Source: Opitutus sp. ER46 (GTDB lineage: Bacteria > Verrucomicrobiota > Verrucomicrobiia > Opitutales > Opitutaceae). Taken from it: DNA of 64,000 bases. Position numbers and translations under genes: made by a program. The notes beneath the pieces are model-generated. The model ran no database searches. It saw nothing but the letters and a program-made list of their open reading frames with translations, and was not told where the DNA came from. Below are positions 1 to 9,039 of this stretch, one piece after another (the first letter of the stretch is position 1; every line of letters starts with the position of its first letter). Where the stretch lies: assembly GCF_003054705.1 (NCBI RefSeq), contig NZ_QAYX01000020.1, forward strand, positions 372,001 to 436,000. The letters are read 5' to 3'.

Positions 1-327
1 CGGCAGGTGGCGTGGGAGATCTCCTGGGCGGAGGCGATGTCGGAGGAATTTTCGAGCGAAGGCATGATCGGCAAGGCGACGCCCGGCGATGCCGCATCCT
101 CCCGGAACCGGGGGTTGGAGGCATCATGCGCGAGCGGCGCAAGGTGTTGCTGGAACAGCGGCCCGACTGTTCCGGATGCCTCCGAGGCCGTCTGGCCCCG
201 AACCCGCTGGCAACAAGGCAGCACGGCGCGCCCCGCGCAAGCCCGCGGATCGCAGACCGCTTTCGCTGACGAAAATGTCAGCCGGGAACCATGGCGCGCT
301 TCCCCACCCGCCATAAGGTCCACCGCG
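1..327. other. Gene-free left edge
   Basis: No gene is called here. Frames stay open on both strands because the DNA is GC-rich, and one minus-strand frame runs off the left edge, but none shows a recognisable motif or start context. The plus-strand frame of the next gene is open back to base 7, but the conserved part of that protein begins far downstream. Confidence 0.4.
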
Positions 328-1761
328 ATGGTTCATGACTCCGTTCCCACTCCGATCCGCACCTCGCTGGTGCGACTCCGCAAACGTTCCCTGACCGCCA
401 CGCCCGCGCCGCGTCCGCCTGCCGACCTGCTGCGCGCCCACAGCCCGCTGCCCCGCATCGCGATGGTTTCAACCCACGGGTACGTCGCCGCCGTTCCGCC
501 CCTCGGCGCCGCCGATACCGGCGGCCAGGTGGTCTATGTTCTGGAACTGGCCAAGAAGCTCGCCGGCCTCGGCTACGAAGTGGACATCTGGACGCGCCAG
601 TTTGCCTCCCAGCCGCAGCTCGAACCGGTGTCCGACCGCGTGCGCATCGTCCGCATGCCCTGCGGCGGCGGCGACTTCCTGCCCAAGGAATACCTCTGCG
701 AGCACCTCGCGGAGTGGAACGAGCACGCGCTGCGCTTCATCGCGCGGCACGGCCTCAACTACAAGTTCATCAACAGTCACTATTGGGACGCCGGGCTGGC
801 GGCCCAGCATCTGGCCAACGTGCTCCAGGTGCCGCACATTCACACCCCCCATTCGCTCGGTCTCTGGAAGCAGCGGCAGATGGAGGCCGACTTCCCGGAC
901 TGCGCCGCGGAGTTCGAGCGCCGGTACAATTTTGACCGGCGGATTCGCGAGGAGCGAAAGCTGTACGCCGACTGCGACATTGTCATCGCCACCACGCCGC
1001 CGCAGCTCGACCTGATCGTGAACGACTACGAAGTGCCGGCGGCAAAGGTGCGCATGGTGCCGCCCGGCTACGACGACACGCGCTTCTACCCGGTGAGCGA
1101 GGCCTCGCGCCTGGCAATCCGCGACCGGCTTGGCTTCAAGGGCAAGGTGGTGCTCGCCCTGGGTCGGCTCGCCCGCAACAAGGGCTACGACCTTCTGATC
1201 GACGGCTTTGCCGTGCTCGCCGCGCGGCAACCCGACGCCGTCCTCCACCTGGCGGTGGGCGGGCAGGAGTTGAATGCCAACGAGGAGAAACTCCTGACCG
1301 AGCTCAAGGAGCGCGCTGAGAAAACGGGCTACGCCGAGCGCATCACGTTTGGTTCCTTCGTGGCCGATGCCGACCTTGCCGACTACTACCGCGCCGCCGA
1401 CCTGTTCGTGCTCTGCAGCCGCTATGAGCCGTTTGGCATGACGGCGATCGAGGCGATGGCGGCGGGCACGCCCACGGTGGTGACCGTCCATGGCGGGCTT
1501 TATCGCGCGCTCTCGTTCGGCCGGCATGCGCTGTTCGCCGATCCTTTCGACCGCGAGGATCTCGGCATCACCATGGCGAAGGTCTTCCGCCATCCGCGGC
1601 TGCGCAACCGGCTCGCGCACATGGGTGCGCACAAGGCGCGCAGTCTCTTTACCTGGACCGGCATCGCGCACCAGCTCGTCGCCGCGGTCGAACACCGCAT
1701 GACCGCGGCGGTCACGCTCGACGACAGCGAGTGGGACCAGCCCTGGAACGATGGCGACTGA
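328..1761 (+). CDS. mfpsA: Mannosylfructose-phosphate synthase-like glycosyltransferase (GT4)
   Basis: This is a retaining GT4 enzyme of the sucrose-phosphate-synthase group. The best match from memory is mannosylfructose-phosphate synthase, which joins GDP-mannose to fructose 6-phosphate in the cytoplasm to start mannosylfructose (compatible solute) synthesis. Visible motifs are the acceptor loop DTGGQVVYVLEL near residue 63, INSHYWDAG, HTPHSLG, PPGYDDTRF, LGRLARNKGYDLL, and the donor-site stretch SRYEPFGMTAIEAMAAG near residue 365, then HKARSLFTWTGIA at the C-terminus. The chosen ATG gives 477 residues; an ATG at 472 (429 residues) begins just before the conserved STHGYV and is a real alternative. 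The next gene encodes the matching phosphatase. A sucrose-phosphate synthase activity cannot be excluded from sequence alone. Confidence 0.85.
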   Translation: MVHDSVPTPIRTSLVRLRKRSLTATPAPRPPADLLRAHSPLPRIAMVSTHGYVAAVPPLGAADTGGQVVYVLELAKKLAGLGYEVDIWTRQFASQPQLEPVSDRVRIVRMPCGGGDFLPKEYLCEHLAEWNEHALRFIARHGLNYKFINSHYWDAGLAAQHLANVLQVPHIHTPHSLGLWKQRQMEADFPDCAAEFERRYNFDRRIREERKLYADCDIVIATTPPQLDLIVNDYEVPAAKVRMVPPGYDDTRFYPVSEASRLAIRDRLGFKGKVVLALGRLARNKGYDLLIDGFAVLAARQPDAVLHLAVGGQELNANEEKLLTELKERAEKTGYAERITFGSFVADADLADYYRAADLFVLCSRYEPFGMTAIEAMAAGTPTVVTVHGGLYRALSFGRHALFADPFDREDLGITMAKVFRHPRLRNRLAHMGAHKARSLFTWTGIAHQLVAAVEHRMTAAVTLDDSEWDQPWNDGD

Positions 1762-1799
1762 GTCAGCCGGCGTCCCCTTGCATTTGAACCGGTGTTCCC

Positions 1800-1830
1800 G
1801 GCCGCGCCTCCTGTGAGGTGCGGCCTTTTT
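1800..1830 (+). terminator. Rho-independent terminator after the glycosyltransferase
   Basis: An 11-bp stem (GGCCGCGCCTC pairing with GAGGTGCGGCC, one G-U) closes a CTGT loop and is followed at once by TTTTT. It lies between the synthase stop codon and the phosphatase gene, so the two pathway genes are probably not one simple transcript. Confidence 0.8.
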
Positions 1831-1861
1831 GCCGTTACCCGCCGCTTTCGATTCGCGAATC

Positions 1862-4039
1862 ATGCCCAGCCAAGCACAGTCGACGCGCACTCCGCCCGGC
1901 GAACCATCCACCGTATCCGACCGGCCGGTCTGCGCTCCCATGACTCCCGCACCCGCGCCCTCCATCCGCCTGTTCTCGTCCGACCTCGACGGCACGCTGC
2001 TCGGCAACCCCGAGTCGACGCTGCGCTTCAAGCAGGCCTGGGAGGCGCTGCCGCGCGAGACCCGGCCCCTGCTGGTGTACAACTCCGGCCGGAGCGTCAC
2101 CGACACGCGCGCCCTCGTGTTGTCGCGCCGGCTGCCCGAGCCCGACTACATCATCGGCGGCGTCGGCACCGAGCTGTACAACCATCGAACGCACCACGAA
2201 GAGCCGGCGTTCAATGCGCAATTCGGCGAAGGTTGGGACCTCGCCAAGGTCGAGGCGATCATGACGGCCATGCCGGGCGTCGAGCGCCAGCCGCCCGAGT
2301 TTCTGCACCCGTACAAATCGAGCTGGTACCTGCATCGCGCCGACCGCGCCAAGATCGACGAGCTGCGCCGGCGTTTCGAGTCTGCCGGCCTGCAGGTCAA
2401 CGTGGTGTACTCGAGCCTGCGCGACCTCGACGTGCTGCCCAGCCGCGCGAACAAGGGCAACGCCCTCGCCTGGCTCTGCGCGCGACTCAACCTGCCGCTG
2501 ACCAGCGTCCTCGTGGCCGGGGATACCGGCAACGACAGCGCGATGTTCCTCCTGCCGGGCGTCCACGGCATCGTCGTCGAGAATGCGCAGCCGGAGTTGT
2601 TCGAGTCGGTCGTGAAGCTGCCGACCTTCGTGTCCCGCAACGTCATGGCCGACGGCGTGCTCGAGGGGCTGAAGCATTTCGGCGTCATTCCCCAGGTGCC
2701 GGTCGGCCGCGGCCTGCCCTCCGGCCAGCGCCATCACGCCGCCTGGCGCGGCATGCTCTTCGCGCCGGAGACCTTCCGCACGCTGCATGAGGAGGAACGC
2801 GCGCTGATCGCCACCGGCTACGAGCAGGCGCTCGCGACGCTGCGCCGCAACATCACGCCGCTGGGCTTCTCCGCGTGTTCGCTGGCGGACAACACCGTCA
2901 CCGGCACCGACGCGAACTACCGCAGCGTGTGGGCGCGCGACGGCTGCTTCACCGTCGTGCAGACGATTGAAATGGATGATCCCGACCTGCGGGACGCGCA
3001 GCGCCGGACGCTGCGCACGCTGCTGGACACGGTGGCGCCGAACGGCCAGGTCCCCGCCAATGTGCGGATCGATGACGGCACGCCGGAGTACAGCGGCGTG
3101 GGCGGGATCTGTTCCATCGACAGCGGGCTCTGGCTGATCCTCGCCGTGTACCACTATGTGACCGAAACGGGCGACCTCGCGCTGCTCACGGAATACGCGC
3201 CGACACTCCGCCGGACGATGGAGTGGCTGAGCGCGCAGGACAGCAACAACGACGGGCTGATCGAGGTGCCGGAGGCGGGCGACTGGACGGATCTCTTCGG
3301 GCGCAGCTATCACGTGCTTTACGACGAGGTGTTGTGGTATCGCGCCAACGTCTGCTACGGCCGGCTCCTCGAATACCAGCAGGATTTCGACCGCGCCGCG
3401 GAGTTCCTGCGCTGGTCGCAGCACATCGCCGGCAAGATCAAGGCGTCGTTCTGGCCCTCGACCGCGCGCGATCCGAAGAGCGCCCCGACTTTCGCCGACC
3501 GGCAGGCCTCGCTCGGCGACGCCCAGTACCTGATCGCGGAGATCACGCCGTTCGCCTTCAACTGGCGCTGCGACGTGATCGGCAACCTGCTCGCGTTCCT
3601 GACCAACGTGATCGACGTCGACCGGGCGCGCACCGCGTTCCGCTTCATGTGGGGCGTCGGCGTGAACAATCCCTACCCGGTTGCCAACCTCTACCCCGCG
3701 GTGCAGTCCGGCGACCCGGACTGGCGGCCGTACTACACCGTCAACCTGCTGAACCTCCCGCACCATTATCACAATGGCGGCCACTGGCCGTTCATCGGCG
3801 GCCTGTGGGTTCGCTTCATCCACCGGCTCGGGCTCCACGACCTCGCCCGCCACGAACTGGTGAAGCTCGCCGAGGTCAACCGGCTTGGGCGCAACCGCGA
3901 ATGGGAGTTCAACGAATGGGTGCACGGCGTCACCGGCCGGCCGATGGGCAAGGCGTATCAGGCGTGGTCCGCCGCCGCCTACCTGCGCGCCTGCCAGGAG
4001 CTGCATCTCGATTCGGATGCAGCGGCCCGCGCGGAATAG
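1862..4039 (+). CDS. HAD sugar-phosphate phosphatase fused to GH100-like (alpha/alpha)6 domain
   Basis: This is a two-domain protein of 725 residues. Residues about 38-290 form a HAD-IIB phosphatase of the sucrose-/mannosylfructose-6-phosphate phosphatase type: nucleophile motif SSDLDGTLLG, motif II VYNSGRS, a Lys in ANKGNALAW and the Mg site GDTGNDSAMF near residue 220. Residues about 300-715 resemble GH100 neutral invertases and related debranching enzymes: YRSVWARDG, CSIDSGLWL near residue 417 (the Asp matches the GH100 acid), EAGDWTD, and NGGHWPF near residue 637. The phosphatase would finish what the upstream synthase starts. The fused hydrolase may cleave the same or a similar fructoside, which is inference. 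The start is ATG 1862; an ATG at 1940 is also possible and still precedes the HAD motif. A start at the upstream TTG is unlikely because it lies in the terminator T-tract. Confidence 0.85.
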   Translation: MPSQAQSTRTPPGEPSTVSDRPVCAPMTPAPAPSIRLFSSDLDGTLLGNPESTLRFKQAWEALPRETRPLLVYNSGRSVTDTRALVLSRRLPEPDYIIGGVGTELYNHRTHHEEPAFNAQFGEGWDLAKVEAIMTAMPGVERQPPEFLHPYKSSWYLHRADRAKIDELRRRFESAGLQVNVVYSSLRDLDVLPSRANKGNALAWLCARLNLPLTSVLVAGDTGNDSAMFLLPGVHGIVVENAQPELFESVVKLPTFVSRNVMADGVLEGLKHFGVIPQVPVGRGLPSGQRHHAAWRGMLFAPETFRTLHEEERALIATGYEQALATLRRNITPLGFSACSLADNTVTGTDANYRSVWARDGCFTVVQTIEMDDPDLRDAQRRTLRTLLDTVAPNGQVPANVRIDDGTPEYSGVGGICSIDSGLWLILAVYHYVTETGDLALLTEYAPTLRRTMEWLSAQDSNNDGLIEVPEAGDWTDLFGRSYHVLYDEVLWYRANVCYGRLLEYQQDFDRAAEFLRWSQHIAGKIKASFWPSTARDPKSAPTFADRQASLGDAQYLIAEITPFAFNWRCDVIGNLLAFLTNVIDVDRARTAFRFMWGVGVNNPYPVANLYPAVQSGDPDWRPYYTVNLLNLPHHYHNGGHWPFIGGLWVRFIHRLGLHDLARHELVKLAEVNRLGRNREWEFNEWVHGVTGRPMGKAYQAWSAAAYLRACQELHLDSDAAARAE

Positions 4040-4164
4040 CGCCGCGGCCGTCGCGCGGAAATTTCCTCTCCGCCCATCTGTCACAGTTTTCGTAATACTC
4101 GGGCGCCATCCCGTGGATTGATTTGACGGCAACTGGCCATCCGGCTGCGCTCTCGCGCCGAACT

Positions 4165-7100
4165 ATGTGGGTGAAAGCCAGATGGCGAAACCTCATGTGG
4201 ATCTTGGCGCTCTTCCTGAGAGTGCTTCTGACCCCATCCGCCATCGCGGCGGAACCCTACCAACCCCTCACCGTCGACCCGTTGTCCGAGCCCTGGCGCT
4301 GGCGCGTCTTTCCCCAGCTTGCCGGCATGGGCGTGCTTTGCATGACCGAGGCGGCGGACGGCACCCTCTGGTTCGGCACGGCCGACGGGCTGTGGCACTT
4401 CGACGGCGTCCGGTGGCAGGCGGACGATGGTTCGACCCAGTTGCCGGGTGGTGTGCTCGCGCTTCACACCACCGGTGATGGCCGCATCTTCGCGGCCGGC
4501 CGCTGGGGCATCAGCGAGTACCGGGATGGAACCTGGTCGCGCCGCTATGAACTGGCGGCCGAGCGCGACACCGAGGTCCGCCGGCTGGTTTCGCTTCCCG
4601 ACGGCACGGTGTGGGCCGCCTCCTCCTACGGCGCGGTGGAACTGCGGCGCACCACCTGCACGCTGCACACGACGGCGGAACGCGCCGCGCAACTGCGCGC
4701 GGCACACTTCAACCCCGCGCCCGCGTTCTCCATCCAGGAGTGGCCCGCGGCGGTGCAGGAACCGATCCTCCCGGGAAACCCGCCCGCGCTGGCCCGGCAT
4801 GACCTATTTGAGGCCTGCCGCGACGCGATGGGCCGGTTGTGGTTCGGCACCTCCGGCGGCGAACTGCTGCGGCTGACCCCCGCCGCCACGCCCACCAGCC
4901 CACCCGTCTGGGAACTCTACAACGAGAAAGACGGCCTCGTGCGCGGTCTGCGCCCGTATATTCTGGGACTGAAGAATGGCGAGGTCTGGGTGACGTACGA
5001 AACCCGGTCGGCGCATCTGAATCAGTTCGACGGCACCCGCTGGCGGGCCACGCCGCTTGCGACCCTCGGTCTGCCCGAGGTGTGCGTGAACCCGCTGCAA
5101 ACCCGCGACGGCGCGGTCTGGCTTTCCGCCCGCTATGTCGTGAGTGCCTTTCGCGAGGGCCGATGGCGCACCTACGAGCGGCCGGCCGTGCCCATTCCCC
5201 GCGCCCGCAACATCCTTTGCGCAACGCGCGACGGCGCGCTCTGGATCGCCGGCCCAAACACGGAGATTCTCCGGATCGATTACTCGACCCATCGCTGGCG
5301 TACGCTCGACGAGCTGATGTTCCAGGGCGAAGACTCCGCGGGCCGGGAGTGGTTCATCCACCAGCGTGGACGAATCGTGTGTCATGACGGCGACACGTGG
5401 ACCAGCTACGGCGCCGAAGATGGCGGCATCAGCGTGCCCGTCGCCCTGATCGTCACCCGTGCCGGCGACGTGTGGGTCGCCGGCAGCCATGAGAATGAAG
5501 CCGCCACGGCGCGCTTCGACGGCCGGCGTTGGACCCGGACCGTGCACGCCAACTTCTCCTGGGGCATCGATGGCCAGGCCATCTGGGAGGGATTCGACGG
5601 CGCGCTCTGGTTTGGCGCCGCGGTGGACACCAACGGTCCCGCCCGGCACCGGGCCGGGATTCTCGAGTATCGCGACGGGCGCTGGATCCACCACCACCAG
5701 CCCGGCCGGGTTTTTCCCGGTGAAGCCGACGACGATGCGCGCACGCTCCTGCCCGCGACGCAATCGCCACAGCCGATCGGCAAGTTCAGCCGCATTGCGG
5801 GTTCGCCTGACGGCCGGGTGTGGGCGGGAAGGACCATCCTGGCGGCGTACGATGGGAAGCGCTGGCAACGCGTCAGCCCGGCGGTCGGCGTGAGCATCGA
5901 TTCCGTCGACACCCTGTTCACGTCCGAGGAGCGCGATCTGTGGCTCGGCACGCGCCGCTACGGAGCCATCCGTTACGACGGACGTAACTGGTGGCGCTAC
6001 CAAGGCTCGGGCAGCCTCGAGGCCAACTCGGTGCGCGACTTTGCGCAGACCGCGGACGGCACGATCTGGGCTGCGACCGATCGCGGCTACAGCCGCTTTG
6101 ACGGCCAGACATGGACGTCAGTGTTGCCTGGAGCGCTGACGCTGCCGGACGCCGGAGGCAGCCTACGGGCCGGGCGGGAGAATCGCATCTGGATCAATCA
6201 CTATCCGCCGGAGTGGCTCCGGCGCGGCTGGCCCCGCGTGAAGCCCGGCGCACACGCACAAGCCGAGGCCTTTCGCGCGTACAGCCACGTGCCCACCGGC
6301 ACGCCGCCGGATACCGTCCTCAGGCCGGGACCGAAGGTGATCGGGTATCCCGGCCACATCTCCGTGCTGTGGGACGGTACCGCACCGTGGGCCACCGGCG
6401 ACGATTCGCGGCTGGAGTACTCCTACCGCCTGGACGGCGGCCCCTGGTCCGCCTACACGGCCGACCGTGGCACCACGCTGTTCTCGCTCGGCGCCGGCGA
6501 GCATTTGTTCGAAGTCCGCGCGCGCGACCGCAGCTTCAACGTCGACCCAACCCCGGCGAAGCTCCGGCTCAAGGTGCAGCCGCCAGTCTGGCGCCAGGCG
6601 TGGTTCGTGGTGCTGCTGGCCGCCCTTGTCGCGACCGCCGCGGTTCTGCTGATCCGCGTGCTGCTGGAGCGCGCCCGCCTGCGCCGGACCAATCGCGTCC
6701 TGGCCGAGGAAATCAAGAGTCGGGAAAGGACGGAGGCGGCGCTGCGCACCAGCCAGGCCGAGCTCAAGGACGCCCAGCATCTCTCGCGACTTGGCACGTG
6801 GCACATGAGCCTCGCGACGCAGCAGCTGGAGTGGTCCGAAGAAGTGGTGCGCACGTTCGAACTCGACGCCAGCGCGCGCGGCGCGCCCTACGACCGGGTC
6901 CTGGCCCGCGTGCATCCGGACGATCGCGAACGCGTCCATCGGGCCTTCCGCCGCGCAATCTACGACCGGCTGATGTTCGATATCGAATTCCGTGTGGGCG
7001 TGCCGGATGGGCGGACAAAATACGTCCGTGCCATCGGACGCATCTTGGCCGGTGCCAATGGGCAGTCGGCGAGCGTCTCGGGTTCGCTGCAGGACATCAC

Positions 7101-8655
7101 GGATCGCAAGGAATCGGAGCTGCAGCTGCGCGAGAGCGAAGAGCGGTTCCGCCAACTCGCGGAGACAATCACCGACGCCTTCTGGGTCGCGGCCACCACG
7201 CCGGAGCCCAAGGTGCTGTACGTCAGCCCGGCGTTTGAATCCATCTGGGGGCGACGCTGCAGCGAACTCATCCAGGACCCGGGCATGTGGCTCGCCAGCG
7301 TGCATGCGGACGACCGCGAACGCGTGAGCCGGACGATGGCCGCGCGCGCAGCCGGCGTGGGTTACGATGAGGAGTATCGGATCCTCCGCCCGGACGGCGC
7401 CGTCAGCTGGGTCCGCGACCGGGCCTTCCCGGTCCAGGGCGCCGGCGGCAAGGTGGAGCGCATGGTTGGCGTCGCACGGGATGTCACGTCGCGCCGGCAG
7501 ATGGAAGCCCAGCTCCGCCAGTCGCAAAAGATGGAGGCGGTGGGCCAACTCGCGGGCGGCGTGGCGCACGATTTCAACAATATCCTCTCGGTGATCGTCA
7601 TGCAGGTGGAGCTGGCGCATTCCGATCCGGCGCTCCCAACGGAGCTGCAGGAATGCCTGCAGGAGATTCGCGCCGCGGCCCTGCGGGCGGCCAATCTCAC
7701 GCGCCAGTTGTTGCTGTTCAGCCGGCGTCAGGAGCTGCAGAGCCGGCCGGTCGACCTCAACGAGGTCGTCGGCAATCTGGGCAAGATGCTGCGCCGGCTC
7801 ATCGGCGAGGACATTCACCTCGAAATCGCCCTCCACCCCAGCCCGCTGCGCACCGTAGCCGACCCGGGCATGCTCGACCAGGTGGTGATGAACCTCGTCA
7901 TCAACTCCCGCGATGCGATGCCCGCGGGAGGCCGCTTGCAGATCACGACCGCGCCGCGGGAAATCGATGCCCAGGCCGCCGCGCGCCTGCGCACGGTGGA
8001 GCCGGGCAGCTATGTCGCGCTCACCGTGACCGATTCGGGCGCCGGCATCCCGCCGGACGTCCTGCCCCATGTCTTTGAACCCTTCTTCACCACCAAGGAA
8101 GCAGGCAAGGGCACCGGGCTGGGCCTTGCCACCGTGTTCGGCATCGTGAAGCAGCATCGCGGCGGCATCAGCGTCTCGAGCCAGGTTGGCGAGGGAACAC
8201 GGGTGGAGATCTTCCTGCCGGTCATCACCCCGACCGAGAATGCACCCGACGGCAACGAGTCCAGCCCGGCGGTCTCGGGCGGTTCGGAAACGATCCTGCT
8301 CGTCGAGGATGAACCCAGCATGCGGCTGGCGGTCCGCGGTTTCCTGGAACGCCACGGCTACCACGTCATCGAGGCCGAATCCGGCGCCAGGGGACGCGCG
8401 CAGTGGGAGCAGAATCGCGGCAAAATCCGGCTCCTGCTCACCGACATCGTCATGCCCGGCCGGATATCCGGCCGGCAACTCGCCCGTGAACTCCGCGCCG
8501 AGGACCCAGCATTGAAGGTGATCTACGCCAGCGGCTACGCGCCCGAGCAGAAAGGCGAACCACTGGAGCTGGAAAAAGCGGACCGTTTCCTGCCCAAGCC
8601 GTTCGCGCCCGAGCAACTCCTCCGGCTGATCCGGTCGCTGCTGGACGCGCGGTAG
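4165..8655 (+). CDS. Hybrid sensor histidine kinase with beta-propeller sensor and receiver
   Basis: This is a 1496-residue single-chain two-component system. A hydrophobic signal segment (residues 1-29, ending SAIAA) is followed by a periplasmic propeller of two-component-regulator repeats with many LWFGT, VWVA and IWAAT blades (to about residue 720), a Y_Y_Y domain (about 728-802), one membrane helix (about 810-835), two PAS/PAC domains (about 866-978 and 988-1112), a HisKA domain with the phosphorylated His in GGVAHDFNN (residue 1135), an HATPase with DSGAGIP and GTGLGLA, and a C-terminal receiver with Asp in LLTDIVMPG (residue 1427) and Lys in FLPKPF. No DNA-binding output domain is present. 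This architecture usually senses polysaccharide breakdown products; the ligand here is unknown. The ATG is preferred over an upstream TTG because it places the signal peptide at the N-terminus. Confidence 0.9.
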   Translation: MWVKARWRNLMWILALFLRVLLTPSAIAAEPYQPLTVDPLSEPWRWRVFPQLAGMGVLCMTEAADGTLWFGTADGLWHFDGVRWQADDGSTQLPGGVLALHTTGDGRIFAAGRWGISEYRDGTWSRRYELAAERDTEVRRLVSLPDGTVWAASSYGAVELRRTTCTLHTTAERAAQLRAAHFNPAPAFSIQEWPAAVQEPILPGNPPALARHDLFEACRDAMGRLWFGTSGGELLRLTPAATPTSPPVWELYNEKDGLVRGLRPYILGLKNGEVWVTYETRSAHLNQFDGTRWRATPLATLGLPEVCVNPLQTRDGAVWLSARYVVSAFREGRWRTYERPAVPIPRARNILCATRDGALWIAGPNTEILRIDYSTHRWRTLDELMFQGEDSAGREWFIHQRGRIVCHDGDTWTSYGAEDGGISVPVALIVTRAGDVWVAGSHENEAATARFDGRRWTRTVHANFSWGIDGQAIWEGFDGALWFGAAVDTNGPARHRAGILEYRDGRWIHHHQPGRVFPGEADDDARTLLPATQSPQPIGKFSRIAGSPDGRVWAGRTILAAYDGKRWQRVSPAVGVSIDSVDTLFTSEERDLWLGTRRYGAIRYDGRNWWRYQGSGSLEANSVRDFAQTADGTIWAATDRGYSRFDGQTWTSVLPGALTLPDAGGSLRAGRENRIWINHYPPEWLRRGWPRVKPGAHAQAEAFRAYSHVPTGTPPDTVLRPGPKVIGYPGHISVLWDGTAPWATGDDSRLEYSYRLDGGPWSAYTADRGTTLFSLGAGEHLFEVRARDRSFNVDPTPAKLRLKVQPPVWRQAWFVVLLAALVATAAVLLIRVLLERARLRRTNRVLAEEIKSRERTEAALRTSQAELKDAQHLSRLGTWHMSLATQQLEWSEEVVRTFELDASARGAPYDRVLARVHPDDRERVHRAFRRAIYDRLMFDIEFRVGVPDGRTKYVRAIGRILAGANGQSASVSGSLQDITDRKESELQLRESEERFRQLAETITDAFWVAATTPEPKVLYVSPAFESIWGRRCSELIQDPGMWLASVHADDRERVSRTMAARAAGVGYDEEYRILRPDGAVSWVRDRAFPVQGAGGKVERMVGVARDVTSRRQMEAQLRQSQKMEAVGQLAGGVAHDFNNILSVIVMQVELAHSDPALPTELQECLQEIRAAALRAANLTRQLLLFSRRQELQSRPVDLNEVVGNLGKMLRRLIGEDIHLEIALHPSPLRTVADPGMLDQVVMNLVINSRDAMPAGGRLQITTAPREIDAQAAARLRTVEPGSYVALTVTDSGAGIPPDVLPHVFEPFFTTKEAGKGTGLGLATVFGIVKQHRGGISVSSQVGEGTRVEIFLPVITPTENAPDGNESSPAVSGGSETILLVEDEPSMRLAVRGFLERHGYHVIEAESGARGRAQWEQNRGKIRLLLTDIVMPGRISGRQLARELRAEDPALKVIYASGYAPEQKGEPLELEKADRFLPKPFAPEQLLRLIRSLLDAR

Positions 8656-8676
8656 GCGCGCCGGGCACGATCCACG

Positions 8677-9039
8677 CTAGGTGGAGCAGGCGGGCGAGTC
8701 GTTCGCCAGCCGGTTGGCGCGCTCGGCGTAGATCTGCTGGATGACCGTGACCCGTCGCATGCGATACGAATGCGCGAGGTCGACGACCACCCGTTCGAGT
8801 GCGGGGGCCTCCGGCGCGAAGCGATAGCGAACCGGAGCGACGTCCAAGGCGACGAACAGCCGACCCGTGATCAGCGCGGCCACGTGCTGCGCGATGGATT
8901 CACGGCTGCTGCGAATCCGCTGCTCGATCTCGTCGATCGTCCACGTCCGCGGTCGCGACTCACACAGCAGCAGCAGGACCTCCAGTCGTTCGACCGAGGG
9001 CACGTGTGCGGCGATGAACTGGCGGATCGCGTCAGGCAT
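8677..9039 (-). CDS. Small winged-helix-like protein coupled to response regulator
   Basis: A 120-residue protein of unknown function. Its N-terminal half (IRQFIAAHVPSVERLEVLLLL, then WTIDEIEQRI and SIAQHVAALI) has the helix pattern of a winged-helix domain like those that follow a host regulator, and a hydrophobic beta part follows (YRFAPEAPALERVVVDL). No membrane segment or catalytic motif is seen. Its ATG lies inside the last codons of the upstream response regulator (8-nt overlap), so it is almost certainly co-translated with it and probably works with it. Confidence 0.7.
   Translation of the reverse strand: MPDAIRQFIAAHVPSVERLEVLLLLCESRPRTWTIDEIEQRIRSSRESIAQHVAALITGRLFVALDVAPVRYRFAPEAPALERVVVDLAHSYRMRRVTVIQQIYAERANRLANDSPACST

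Noticed and set aside
1-250. A minus-strand open frame running off the left edge
   Set aside because: It stays open and is not repetitive, but no start context or domain is visible and GC-rich DNA gives such frames by chance.
4123-4164. An upstream TTG start for the sensor kinase
   Set aside because: It would put 14 unrelated residues before a normal signal peptide that begins at ATG 4165.
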